The notes: a model not told the origin generated them from the letters alone. Counted from the first letter of the stretch, positions 49,825 to 58,462 are shown. The stretch: 64,000 nucleotides of DNA from AWTP1-13 sp963770295 (GCA_963770295.1 CAVYPA010000025.1:1-64000), one strand, 5' to 3'. Numbers and translations: made by a program.

Positions 49825-51054
49825 TTGTTGTTCGCACATTTCGAGGGGGTTGGGGTGCAGAGTGGAAACGTGCTTGTGGGGACTGCGGTTCCCCCGCAGA
49901 TTGCAGAGATACGCCAGCAGGTGGACGCCAATCGCCGGGCCTTTACCACTCCCGAGGTGAAGGCGTGGTGCGCGCGCCGTTGGCAATTCTTATTTCTGAA
50001 CGAGGCCGTGAAGGATCCTATTGCCCTCGATCATGCTACCCGCCGGTTCTGGGATCGGCGGTCTCCGCGGCAGCGGGTTGCCGAGCATTATTTGCTGGGG
50101 GACGGACGCTCGGAGGCCACGTGGCGCGACGAGCAACCGGAGCCCACCATAGCGCGCATCGAAAAAACCACGCTTGTGGCTTGTCCAGGTCTGCTCAACG
50201 GTCTCCTGCCCGTACGGGATTTCCAGAAGCAGCTGCCGCGCATCCAACAACGTTTCGCCATGCGCGTGTTGCGTGCCGATGCGCACCCCGCGCGCGGTTG
50301 TGAAGCCAACGTGGCTGACCTGCTCCGCGCACTCAACGAAGGTCAAGGGCTGGACGCCGACGGAGGCCAAATATCTCCCCTAAGTGCGAAGCCCCCCGGC
50401 GACGTCTTCATGATTGGCTACAGCAAAGGCGCGGCCGACCTGTTGACGCTCCTGGTCAAGCATCCGGCCATCAGGCCGCGTGTGCGCTGCGTTTTCACCT
50501 GGGCGGGTGCCATTGGCGGCTCGGAGATCGCCGATCAAGCGGCCGGCGATTTCACGCGTTCGCGTCTGCAACAACAAGCCCTGACGATTGCCAGCGACGC
50601 GAAGCTTTTTCTGCCGGTTGGGATTAAGCTCGGCACACACGCCATTCGCCGCGTGCATGAGTTCGACACCGCCGCTGCGGTGCGGGACCTAACGACGGGT
50701 GTGCGCCGCGCATTTCTGGCCGACCACACGGCAGCTCTCGACGCCCTCGACCTGCCGATGTTCTACTTCAGGGGCGCCACACGCCTGTCCGAGGTGCCCT
50801 GGTCGCAACGCGCCGGTTTCCGGGCGTTGTCCCGGATAGACCGGCTCAACGACATGCAGGTGACTAACGCCAACGCCTCGCTGTCGATGCCGATGGCGAC
50901 AGACCTTGGCGTCTTGCGCGGCCACCACTGGGATCTTGCCTATCCGAGCTTTCAAAAACGCAGGTGGCTCAACAACACTTATCACCCGTTTCCGAAGGAA
51001 GCCGCCTTGGCGTCGATCGTCATCCTCGCTGCCGAACTGGGCTTGATTGACTGA
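49825..51054 (+). CDS. alpha/beta-hydrolase-like protein
   Basis: A 409-aa protein from TTG 49825 (GTG at 49855 is an alternative). The central VFMIGYSKGAADLLTLLVKH is a nucleophile elbow (G-x-S-x-G, Ser near residue 198) preceded by a hydrophobic strand; VRCVFTWAGAIGGSEIAD follows as in lipase-like hydrolases. A late GHHWDLAYPSF could supply the catalytic histidine. There is no signal peptide or membrane helix. It is followed 14 bp later by a membrane metallophosphoesterase, so the two are surely one operon. Substrate unknown. It is one of the few wholly intact loci in this half of the window. Confidence 0.65.
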   Translation: MLFAHFEGVGVQSGNVLVGTAVPPQIAEIRQQVDANRRAFTTPEVKAWCARRWQFLFLNEAVKDPIALDHATRRFWDRRSPRQRVAEHYLLGDGRSEATWRDEQPEPTIARIEKTTLVACPGLLNGLLPVRDFQKQLPRIQQRFAMRVLRADAHPARGCEANVADLLRALNEGQGLDADGGQISPLSAKPPGDVFMIGYSKGAADLLTLLVKHPAIRPRVRCVFTWAGAIGGSEIADQAAGDFTRSRLQQQALTIASDAKLFLPVGIKLGTHAIRRVHEFDTAAAVRDLTTGVRRAFLADHTAALDALDLPMFYFRGATRLSEVPWSQRAGFRALSRIDRLNDMQVTNANASLSMPMATDLGVLRGHHWDLAYPSFQKRRWLNNTYHPFPKEAALASIVILAAELGLID

Positions 51055-51068
51055 ACTTGGGAGGCACC

Positions 51069-53204
51069 ATGTTGCGTGACAGAGAAGAGCTCGCGCGACG
51101 CCTAAAGGCCAAGCCGGTGCACAAGGCGGTGCGTTGGTACGATCCGGATGTGCTGGTTCGCGTTGGCATTCGGGACGCCATATCAGCGGTCTTCGGCGAA
51201 TATGCCGACCAGCGTCTGATGCAAGCGGCCACAGACGGTGTCGGCAGGGATAAACTTGCAGGCCGCTACAATTACAGTGCTGAGAACAGCATTCCGAGCC
51301 ACGCGGGTGCCTATTGGGTGGACTATATCGCCGATGTGGGCGACGGGTTCGGTCCGACCTACGGCATGGCATGGCTGCTGGCTCAAAAGCAGCTCAGCCT
51401 CCATAATTATCACGGGGAAAGCCTGCCTGCCGGCCATATTTTGGTTCTCGGCGGGGACCAATGCTATCCGCAGGCAACCCACGAAGAATACGAAGAGCGT
51501 TTTGTGCTGCCCTATGCCAGCGCGCTCTTGCCGTGCGAAAGAGAACACGAACGCAAGCTGTTCGCCTTGCCCGGCAACCATGATTGGTACGATGGGCTTG
51601 GTGCCTTCGACAACCTGTTCTGCCAAAATCGCGATCCCTTGCTGGAAAGAAACGGACGCAGAATCGGCGGCTGGCGCTGCGTGCAGCATCGCAGCTATTG
51701 GGCTATTCAGTTACCGCACAAGTGGTGGCTCTGGGGCGTTGATATCCAGTTCTCAAAGTATCTCGATGCCGCGCAAGAAAACTACTTCCGCACAATCGTC
51801 GACCAAATGGAGGGCGACAACAATATCGTGTTGTGCATTGCCGAGCCGCACTGGCTCGATTCCGAGTTTGAGGGCATCGATACCGTCGACACCCTGCACA
51901 CAATCGTTCGCATTGCACAGAAGAGGACCAACAACGAGAGCGAAGGAGAGGCGCGGAATGTGCGCATCAGAGCCGTGTTGGCCGGGGACTGGCACCACTA
52001 CAGTCACTACCTCTTGGACGATCTGTACGATCCAGAACGCAAGGAGAAGAAGGGCCCGCTACAGCGCCTGCAGACGCGGTTGAAGCCTAGTGAAGGCCAG
52101 CCCGCACTTGAGAAGCAAGGAATTCACCTCATCACCGCCGGCGGCGGCGGCGCCTTTCTCCATTCCACGACAGACCTCAGGAAGAAGGTCAATGTCAGTT
52201 GGGGGGTGCGCCCGGAGAACATCTCTGAGCCTGAGGCATCCAAGCCCGCCGTTACGATGCCTGGCCATGAGCGCGAGGAAGACCGCAAGCAGTTGCGTCC
52301 CCGTCCGCGACGTTTTACGGGCATCGCCGAGATGCAGGCCTGTTATCCAAGCAGATTCCGGAGCGCGTTCCTGACCTTGAAAAATTTGACCTTCCCAGTG
52401 AGAAACTGGAGATTTTCGCTGGTCATCGGCGCCCTCTACTGGGTCATGACCTGGGCATACCACTTGGTTGTCAAAACTGCCGGAGACCCGCTGCTCAAAA
52501 GAAAGATCAATACCGTCAGCTACGAGACGATCAATTCTGTGTCGAACCTGATGCTGTCGTCTCTTCCCGACGTCGCCGCCGAAAGCATCTTTTATTGCCT
52601 GCTGCTGTTCGGGCTTTGGGCGGGCTTGGTTTGGTACGTCTCGGTTTCCGAGAAACGGACACCGCTGTTCAAGTGGGTAGTGCGGGGCGCGGTCGGATCG
52701 CTACATGCCCTGGCGCACCTCAAGGCCATGTTTATGCTGTTCCTGCTGTGCGTCGCCTTCAATAATGCAGCTTTCTATCCAGTGCTGATAATTCCGCTCG
52801 GCGGCTTGGTCGGCGGCTTCATCTTCGGCGCCTATTGGGTGCTCACCGGCCTCCTCGCCCGCATGCACACCGGCGACGCCTTCGGCGCGCTGGGGATCCG
52901 GGATTACAAGAACTTCGTACGCATGAAATTCGAGAGGGATAAGCTGACGATCTACCCGATCGGTGTGAAGAAACTCCCCAGCACCAAGTCGCTAACGAAA
53001 GCCTGCCGGAAGCTCGACGAGCGTGCGCCGCCGAAGGGATCGAGCCAAGAGCGTGAACCGTTGCTCAAAATCGATCGACTTGAGGGGATCTTGATTCCGA
53101 ATGTGCGCGGCGAGGTGAAGCCCATTGTGATTACGGCCGACACGGTCGAGACGCACGGCCGACATGGTCGAGACGACGCCCGCATCAAAGACGCCGCGGA
53201 ATGA
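51069..53204 (+). CDS. membrane-bound metallophosphoesterase
   Basis: A 711-aa protein. Residues ~70-370 are a calcineurin-like phosphoesterase: YIADVGDGFGPT, LVLGGDQCYPQAT, ALPGNHDWYDGLG, CIAEPHWLDSE and LAGDWHHYSHY supply the Asp, Asn and His ligands of a two-metal centre. The ITAGGGGAFLHSTTDL stretch follows. From about residue 450 there are four or five membrane helices (FSLVIGALYWVMTWAYHLVV; IFYCLLLFGLWAGLVWYVSV; MFMLFLLCVAFNNAAFY; VLIIPLGGLVGGFIFGAYWV), then a ~100-aa basic tail. ATG 51069 has GGGAGG five bases upstream. It probably hydrolyses a phosphoester at the membrane; substrate not readable. Confidence 0.82.
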   Translation: MLRDREELARRLKAKPVHKAVRWYDPDVLVRVGIRDAISAVFGEYADQRLMQAATDGVGRDKLAGRYNYSAENSIPSHAGAYWVDYIADVGDGFGPTYGMAWLLAQKQLSLHNYHGESLPAGHILVLGGDQCYPQATHEEYEERFVLPYASALLPCEREHERKLFALPGNHDWYDGLGAFDNLFCQNRDPLLERNGRRIGGWRCVQHRSYWAIQLPHKWWLWGVDIQFSKYLDAAQENYFRTIVDQMEGDNNIVLCIAEPHWLDSEFEGIDTVDTLHTIVRIAQKRTNNESEGEARNVRIRAVLAGDWHHYSHYLLDDLYDPERKEKKGPLQRLQTRLKPSEGQPALEKQGIHLITAGGGGAFLHSTTDLRKKVNVSWGVRPENISEPEASKPAVTMPGHEREEDRKQLRPRPRRFTGIAEMQACYPSRFRSAFLTLKNLTFPVRNWRFSLVIGALYWVMTWAYHLVVKTAGDPLLKRKINTVSYETINSVSNLMLSSLPDVAAESIFYCLLLFGLWAGLVWYVSVSEKRTPLFKWVVRGAVGSLHALAHLKAMFMLFLLCVAFNNAAFYPVLIIPLGGLVGGFIFGAYWVLTGLLARMHTGDAFGALGIRDYKNFVRMKFERDKLTIYPIGVKKLPSTKSLTKACRKLDERAPPKGSSQEREPLLKIDRLEGILIPNVRGEVKPIVITADTVETHGRHGRDDARIKDAAE

Positions 53205-53569
53205 GTGCAAACCTGCGGTGGTGTCCGCCAGCGCGATCGATTCATCGGGGGCGTGAGCTACTGAGCTCGGCTGCCACTTCAGATCCGAGTTGACGGTTCG
53301 ACTTATCGAGGAATTCAAGACCGGCGCGCAGCTCCGTGGTGGCCGGGCCGATCGAGGCGGCATACCGCATCATCTTGGCCGGTGTCCACTGTGTTCGAGA
53401 TCTTCCACAGGGACGCCGGTTGCCAGCCACCTGCGCTCGCGCCTGCACAACCGGCATATCACCATTCAGCAGCAAATGCCGAGCGCGCACCGGCGCTACC
53501 CTTCCTCGGCCTAGTCGGCAGTATCGCGGTGTCGTATTGGGTGGTGAGATCTTGGAAAGTACGGAAACG

Positions 53570-53733
53570 GGGCAACGGCATCACGTGGACGGACTACGAG
53601 CAGGACCTCGATCGCAGTATCGAGGACCTTCATGCGAGGGTCCATAGGGGAGCACACCGGGCGTTGCCGTCGCGGCGGAGTTACATCCCGAAGGAAGACG
53701 GCTCAAATCGCCCGCTCGTTTCGATCCCAGGGT
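53570..53733 (+). pseudogene. group II intron reverse transcriptase fragment
   Basis: GITWTDYEQDLDRSIEDLHA then RVHRGAHRALPSRRSYIPKE and DGSNRPLVSIP reproduce the RT0/RT1 region of group II intron-encoded proteins. The surrounding frame (53382-53792) has no further RT motifs, so only ~55 residues survive. The repeat unit beginning at about 53774 lies immediately downstream. Confidence 0.7.
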
Positions 53734-54106
53734 GTTCTTCGACGACGTCCCGGCTGCAAAGTCTGAGGAGGTTCTACCAATTTAGTATCTGACAAATTCC
53801 AGATATTGTTTGTTGGTGATTTGTCAGTTTTCAGCTGACTGTTGCCTGGTGGCTACATCATTTCACGCTAGATCAGCTAAATTGAAGTTGCGTGCAGGTT
53901 GGCCCCCGGCACGCAGGTTTGACCCGGCGCGGTGCTAGCCAACTTCGCAATCGCCCTCGTTCGCAAGTTGCTGGGTGCGCGCCGTGCTGGGTCTCTCGTT
54001 CATGGACTGCCTCGCAAACTACAGAGGAGTTGTTGCCGTCAACTCCTCTGCAATTTCAGAAGATTTCGCCTGAAACTGCATATCCTTTGAGGTATGGGGC
54101 TGTGCA

Positions 54107-54196
54107 ATGTTTTCCGATTTTCAACTGCTCATTTTGATCACCTTCGTCACGGTCGCTCTGGTTGTTGTTTGCGTGATGTTGCCTGCCCGGAGTTAG
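54107..54196 (+). CDS. 29-aa membrane peptide in repeat unit R
   Basis: ATG 54107 encodes MFSDFQLLILITFVTVALVV then VCVMLPARS: a short polar start and one hydrophobic helix. The homologous ORF in copy 2 begins MLSDFQQVVLITFETVALV, so the coding pattern is conserved despite nucleotide change. Toxin-like or regulatory single-span peptides look like this, but no function is shown. Confidence 0.45.
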   Translation: MFSDFQLLILITFVTVALVVVCVMLPARS

Positions 54197-54205
54197 GGCG
54201 GCCAA

Positions 54206-54285
54206 AGAAAAAAGGGCGCCGAGGTGTGCGGGTGTACGGCGCTCTCAACCGGCTCGCCGGGTGTGGGGGCGAGCCGGTTGTTTGA
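54206..54285. terminator. tandem hairpins, copy 1
   Basis: The first arm pair is GGGCGCCG...CGGCGCTC, and the second is AACCGGCTCGCC-GGGTGTGG-GGGCGAGCCGGTT, a nearly perfect 12-bp stem followed by GTTTG. The same double structure occurs in copies at 58117 and 58327. It may be a strong terminator or a structured RNA. Confidence 0.5.
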
Positions 54286-54651
54286 AAGCTACTATCGCCT
54301 TCGGTGGGGGCGACGAACGGATCCGCTCCGCGCCAGGGTGCGGGATCTGGACTGGTTCGGACCCTGCGGCGCCCCAACCGCAAAGCTATAACCATCCGAG
54401 GCGAGTTAGGATCAGACCTTTAGACCGATCCTCCGCAATCGGAGCGGCTTGTGTTTTCAGAGCCACACTCGAGACAGACGGCGCAGAAAAATAAGGGACG
54501 CTGTCGTAAGCGATTGGCCTATCCGGAATATTGCGCAGAAGGAACGCAACGGCCGGTGGCCCGCGATACCTACGATATGCCAGGACCGCATCGTCATCGA
54601 GCCCACGAGCATCCGTGGCGCAGCAGGCCAGTACTATCGTCTACTTTCGCG

Positions 54652-54858
54652 ATGCACGTGCTCATCGAGGACTCGTGGAACCCTGAATTCGAAGCCTGTC
54701 GTGTGCTGGTCGCACGCGGCATCACTGGCCGGCTTGAGACCTGGCGTACCGGCAAGACGCATCCCGACATGATCGCGCCCGATATCGAGGAAGGCGCACG
54801 CTGGACGGTCGTCGAGAAAGACAAAGAGGGCCAGCGGCCGGCATTGATCGGGGGGTAG
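54652..54858 (+). CDS. hypothetical 68-aa protein
   Basis: ATG 54652 gives MHVLIEDSWNPEFEACRVLV, ARGITGRLETWRTGKTHPDM and GARWTVVEKDKEG. The composition is globular and charged and resembles small proteins from rhizobial prophage-like clusters. The frame is open to 54451, but the upstream part is not protein-like. No function known. Confidence 0.5.
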   Translation: MHVLIEDSWNPEFEACRVLVARGITGRLETWRTGKTHPDMIAPDIEEGARWTVVEKDKEGQRPALIGG

Positions 54859-55483
54859 TGACTCACCCTCGAGCTCGAAGCCAAAAAAGAGCACTATTCC
54901 CGGGCGCAGCGTGGGCAACCCTACGCCGTTTGTTTGCCAAGTCGCCATTTGGCAACTTGCCACCCGCGTTGAGCTATGCGACCCGGAAGCTAGACCCGCC
55001 GGACCCTGGCAGCGGCCAGCCGCACCAGACGCGTGCGCATGGGTGCCGTCTATCCATGGACAGGACGCATCCGCCGGCGCCGATGCACTGGCCCTTGATG
55101 AGGCGGCCGCCCCGGATCGCCGTCAGCCGCTCGACGCACTCACCGCGACCCAGGTTCGGGATCTGCGTTTGCTCGAAGCGTGCGCCCATCCAGAGCCAAA
55201 TGGTGGGGGTGAAGGGTCGCTGAGAGCAACAAGAGGCCCCCACCGGCAAAGCCACCAGGTCGCGGGGTTATTTCGCGATAAAGGGCTGCAAACAACTACG
55301 CCCCAGGCCGCGGGGAGGCCTGAGGCGTTGCTATGTTGGCCGACCAAGCGGGGGACAGGGCCGTCCGAATGACTCAGAATTTAACGCCTCAATCCTTTGC
55401 GATCCCTTAATGGGCGTATCAGCGTGGGGCGTGGATGAGTGGCAGCCCGTCCGCAACGATACCGAGGAAGCTTAGCAGATGCT
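54859..55483. other. no confident gene
   Basis: Frames on both strands are open, and the minus strand 54974-55255 (FEQTQIPNLGRGECVERLTA) is mildly protein-like. A G+C-rich hairpin (GGCCGCGGGGAGGCCT) follows CAACTACGCCCCA at about 55293-55322; the same CAACTACGCCC-AGGCC arrangement recurs at about 61041. Confidence 0.35.
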
Positions 55484-55831
55484 TCAGTTGGCTAGCACAT
55501 CGGGAAGGTTGGCCATTACTTGACGCCAGTCGCCTTTACGCCGACTGGCCTCGTCACTCCGCAAGTTGCGCGGGGCATCCTCCGGCAAGGCGGCTCGCCG
55601 CTGCGACGCCGGCAAGGTCCCCATGCGCGTGGCCAGGGCGTGCAGTTCATTCATGATGCCTTCACGTCTCGCTTCGTGCTCGGCGGCAACACTGCGTACT
55701 GCCTCCAGCAGCTTCTCATCGGCACGCTTCAAGGCCAGCCCCAAGGCATGGACGAGATGCTGCTCGCGGCGAGATTCCTCATGCATGCGAATACGCATTT
55801 CCTCGATCTGCTCAACAAGAGTCGTTGTCAT
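55484..55831 (-). CDS. coiled-coil protein, paralogue 1
   Basis: A 115-aa protein beginning MTTTLVEQIEEMRIRMHEES, followed by heptad-like helices (LALKRADEKLLEAVRSVAAE, REGIMNELHALATRMGTLP) and a proline/arginine tail. It is about 60% identical over its N-terminal 75 residues to the protein at 61514-61894. The heptads suggest a homodimeric coiled coil. It is the last gene of a minus-strand group with the HAD relic (55851) and a hypothetical gene (56306). Confidence 0.6.
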   Translation of the reverse strand: MTTTLVEQIEEMRIRMHEESRREQHLVHALGLALKRADEKLLEAVRSVAAEHEARREGIMNELHALATRMGTLPASQRRAALPEDAPRNLRSDEASRRKGDWRQVMANLPDVLAN

Positions 55832-55850
55832 GTCTGGCCTACTTTGTTGC

Positions 55851-56287
55851 CTAACCTTTAAGGAAGCTTTTGCCCCAGCCCACGACGTGGGTGATCCGGA
55901 TGCCGCCGGCCGCGACCCACTTGCCCTTATACTTTTCCCAGTCGTCGATCAGGACGTTGCCGGAAGCGTGTAGGTACTTCTCTTTGGCCAGGCAGCAGAT
56001 CACCCGGACGTGCTCGCCCAGGTGCTTGCGGACCCAGGCGCTTGTTGTCGGCGGCCTCGAGGACCGACGAGGGAATGCCCGTCAGCACGATCGGGTTGTG
56101 GTGCTCGATCCGGGCTCAGAGCTCCTCGAGATCGGCCATCGGCGGGATGCCCAGGTAGAAGTCACCGACCGCGCGCACCGCTCCAATCGTCGTTGTCGGC
56201 GATCTTGCAAGGCCGCGTCCCGAAGTGCGTTTCATAGTGCCGATCGAAATCGGCCAGGACGCCACCCATATCAACAAATACTTGCAC
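55851..56287 (-). pseudogene. HAD-type 5'(3')-deoxyribonucleotidase, degraded
   Basis: Joined frames give a ~145-aa nucleotidase: VQVFVDMGGVLADFDRHYET at the start, IEHHNPIVLTGIPSSVLEAA in the middle, then VRKHLGEHVRVICCLAKEKY and NVLIDDWEKYKGKWVAAGG. Two frame changes (near 56180 and 56045) and an in-frame stop (near 56118) break it. The catalytic DxDGV motif has become DMGGV, losing the second Asp. Such nucleotidases are often phage-encoded and adjust nucleotide pools. Confidence 0.75.
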
Positions 56288-56305
56288 CGGCTCTCCTATT
56301 TGGTT

Positions 56306-56545
56306 TCAGGGGATCCCCTTCGCCTTCCGCCTCAGATGCGCAAAGGCCCGCCTGAAATATTCTTTCGCTCGCCGCTTTCGTGCCTCGATCTCCACCGGCG
56401 TTAGCGCACCAGTGGGCGCCGGCTGTCGGTGGGCAAATGCCTTCCTGAAGTAGGCGGCCGTCTCCTTTGCCTCTTGCCTCGGTGAGCATAGGAGCTTGCC
56501 GAACGGTCGCTTAGGCGGTGGCGGCTTTTCGTTCGAGTCTCGCAT
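56306..56545 (-). CDS. hypothetical basic protein with internal repeat
   Basis: A 79-aa basic protein with two similar helices, ETAAYFRKAFAHRQP and AKEYFRRAFAHLRRK, separated by a Pro-rich linker. It lies 18 bp upstream of the nucleotidase relic on the same strand. Possibly a nucleic-acid-binding protein; no family is recognised. Confidence 0.5.
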   Translation of the reverse strand: MRDSNEKPPPPKRPFGKLLCSPRQEAKETAAYFRKAFAHRQPAPTGALTPVEIEARKRRAKEYFRRAFAHLRRKAKGIP

Positions 56546-56575
56546 AATGTATGTTCGCTATCGTCAGACTGCGGC

Positions 56576-56824
56576 CTAACTGCGGCGTTCCAAACGGGAT
56601 GTGGCGTTAGGAGTTTCCCTCGTTCCGGCATGGAGATCGGAAAGAAGACGCGCCGTAAGGCGGCCCAGACCACCGATATCGCGGGCCAGCTGGCGAATGT
56701 CCACATCCGGCTCTATCGGCAGCCGCAGCTTCAGGTACCTGAGGAGCGTCTCGAAGGTATCAGGCTCGGTTTTCTCGGACACGGAGCGGGCCGAAGCGGG
56801 CTTAGTCACCGTTTCTGTGGACAA
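56576..56824 (-). CDS. hypothetical 82-aa protein
   Basis: MSTETVTKPASARSVSEKTE leads into a folded-looking core (DTFETLLRYLKLRLPIEPDV, DIRQLARDIGGLGRLTARLL). It is first in the minus-strand group running toward 55484. No family is recognised. Confidence 0.5.
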   Translation of the reverse strand: MSTETVTKPASARSVSEKTEPDTFETLLRYLKLRLPIEPDVDIRQLARDIGGLGRLTARLLSDLHAGTRETPNATSRLERRS

Positions 56825-56873
56825 GAGTTCAGACGCTGAAGAAATTCCGCCCCGGCCCTGGCATTAAGCGCAC

Positions 56874-57430
56874 ATGTGCAATCTAGCATCAAGACACGCC
56901 GCGCTGACCTCGCGCGCAAGTTCCGCCTTTCCGATAACCGCATGGCAATCTTCGGCACGCTGCTGGCAATCTTTCCCGGCGGCATGGCGCCCATCATAAG
57001 TAGAGTGACGACGGCGAGCGCGAATTGGTCATGTGAAGCTGGGGGTTCATTCTCTTGCGCGATGGCTATGCGCCGAAGCGTGTGATCAACACACGCGACG
57101 ACAAGGTGCAAACCAGATTTTGGAAGAATAGCTTCGTCAAACGACGGTGCCTCGTGCCTGCGACCGCCTTCTGCGAGCCGGACGAAGGCAAGCCGGCGTG
57201 GTGGCACTGGTTCGCTCTCAAAGGCAATGTCGACCGGCCTTTATTCGCTTTCGCCTTTCGCCGGCATCCATCGCCAATGGAACGGGTCGATCAAGAAGGA
57301 CGGCGACAACATCGATATCGAAGTTTTCTCGGTTCATGACGACGTTGCCCGACGCACTCACCTGCACGATCAATCACGAACGCAGCCCAGTTCTTCTCAC
57401 GGGCGACGTGGCTGACTGGCACGCCTGAGG
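56874..57430 (+). pseudogene. SRAP-domain (YedK/HMCES-like) protein, degraded
   Basis: The start MCNL keeps the catalytic Cys2 of SOS-response-associated peptidases that cross-link to abasic DNA sites. After scrambled sequence, KRVINTRDDKVQTRFWKNSF, VKRRCLVPATAFCEPDEGKP and AWWHWFALKGNVDRPLFAFA follow. Further frames add FAGIHRQWNG, FSVHDD and SPVLLTGDVADWHA. Several frame changes and a missing middle segment make it non-functional. Confidence 0.75.
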
Positions 57431-57515
57431 AAGCCTCGGCTTGATCACGACATCGGATCCGGAACGTATGCACATTGTGCAATCGGGCTTCGAAGAAAGA
57501 CCAGTTGGAGGCAGC

Positions 57516-57722
57516 ATGAGCACGATTGAGCGCCAGCGGATTGCAGTCGTGAAAACCCTTGAGGCAATGGGCTATAGATTCGGCGACGACAAATGGCTTG
57601 CCCTCGACGCAACTGGCGGATCGCCGGAAGCTGACGCCATGCATGCGCTGCTCGTCCACCGGTCAGACCGGTTGGATGGTTGTACCGAAGGCTCGCCAGA
57701 GGAGCAGGCCTCTGCCAATTAG
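57516..57722 (+). CDS. hypothetical protein related to 25069-25371, C-terminally cut
   Basis: ATG 57516 encodes 68 aa: MSTIERQRIAVVKTLEAMGY, RFGDDKWLALDATGG, and MHALLVHRSDRLDGCTEGSP. The paralogue at 25069 continues with another helix exactly where this one enters repeat unit R and stops, so copy 2 of the repeat has replaced its C-terminus. Function unknown. Confidence 0.55.
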   Translation: MSTIERQRIAVVKTLEAMGYRFGDDKWLALDATGGSPEADAMHALLVHRSDRLDGCTEGSPEEQASAN

Positions 57723-58282
57723 AAACTGACAAACGTCCGATGTTGTCTGTTGGCGATTTATCAGTTTTCCTCTGACTGTTGCCTGGTAGCTACATCAATT
57801 CAGGCTAGATCGGCTATAGTGAAAGTCGCGTGCAGGTACCCCCCAGCACGCAGATTGGACCCGGTGCGGTGCTTAGCTAACGTCGCAATCGCCCTCGTTC
57901 GCAAAGGTTGGCTGGGTGCGGGGATACGACTGGGTCTATTCACTTCCGTTCATGGACTGCCTCCCAAACTGCAGAGGGGTTGTTGCCGTCAACTCCTCTG
58001 CAATTCCAGATTTGTTTTGAAACTGCATATCAATGCTTTCTGATTTTCAGCAGGTCGTTTTGATCACCTTCGAAACGGTCGCTCTTGTTTGCGTGACGTT
58101 GCCTTACGGGCGGCCAAAGAAAAAAGGGCGCCGAGATGCGCGGGTGTACGGCGCCCTCAACCGGCTCGCTGGTGTGTTGGGGGCGGGCCGGTTGTTCGAA
58201 AACTATCGCCTTCCAAGGGTAGAGCATCGGACCTTAGACTTATGCTCGACAATCCGAGCGATATTGTGTGTTGAGAGCAACA
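57711..58282. repeat. repeat unit R, copy 2
   Basis: Direct repeat of 53774-54470, lacking the ~100-bp extra segment. Its left edge coincides with the stop of the gene at 57516. It contains the ORF starting at 58033 and the hairpin pair at 58117. Confidence 0.8.
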
Positions 58283-58404
58283 CAAGCCCCACCCGACTGT
58301 GCCGTCACGGCGTAGGGCAGCCAAAAGGAAAAGGGCGCCGGATGCGGATCGGCGCCCTCAGGGACTGGCTCGCTGGTGTGGAGAGCGAGCCGGTTGCACA
58401 ATAA
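58033..58404 (+). CDS. membrane peptide / basic tail ORF in repeat unit R
   Basis: Begins MLSDFQQVVLITFETVALVC, homologous to the 29-aa peptide in copy 1. Here the frame remains open for 123 codons through the hairpin DNA (RPKKKGRRDARVYGALNRLA, then a second similar segment QPKGKGRRMRIGALRDWLAG). The repeated RPKKKGRR/QPKGKGRR modules reflect the repeated hairpins. Only the first ~30 codons are likely to be native. Confidence 0.4.
   Translation: MLSDFQQVVLITFETVALVCVTLPYGRPKKKGRRDARVYGALNRLAGVLGAGRLFENYRLPRVEHRTLDLCSTIRAILCVESNTSPTRLCRHGVGQPKGKGRRMRIGALRDWLAGVESEPVAQ
58117..58195. terminator. tandem hairpins, copy 2
   Basis: GGGCGCCG-N13-CGGCGCCC followed by CAACCGGCTCGCT...GGGCGGGCCGGTTG and TTCG. 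Compensated differences relative to copy 1 preserve both stems. Confidence 0.5.
58318..58402. terminator. tandem hairpins, copy 3
   Basis: CAGCCAAAAGGAAAAGGGCGCCGG...CGGCGCCCTC then GACTGGCTCGCTGGTGTGGAGAGCGAGCCGGTTG: the same two-hairpin plan, repeated within 200 bp of copy 2. Confidence 0.5.
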
Positions 58405-58462
58405 GCGCATAAGCCAATCCTTGAGAAACCTTCCGCGCGTTTATCACCGTTTTCCACATTTC

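Larger units (their letters stand above)
53774..54470. repeat. repeat unit R, copy 1
   Basis: Aligns in direct orientation with 57711-58282 over almost its whole length, at about three quarters to four fifths identity, with a ~100-bp extra segment near 54304-54400. It carries the small ORF at 54107, two consecutive hairpins at about 54206-54285, and conserved flanks (CTGACTGTTGCCTGG; GCAATCGCCCTCGTTCGCAA; CAACTCCTCTGCAATT). A fragment of its left part recurs at about 62971-63010. Confidence 0.8.

Noticed and set aside
54109..58402. CRISPR-like regular repeats
   Set aside because: The repeated hairpins are only three, unequally spaced and diverged; no array of short repeats and spacers and no cas gene is present.
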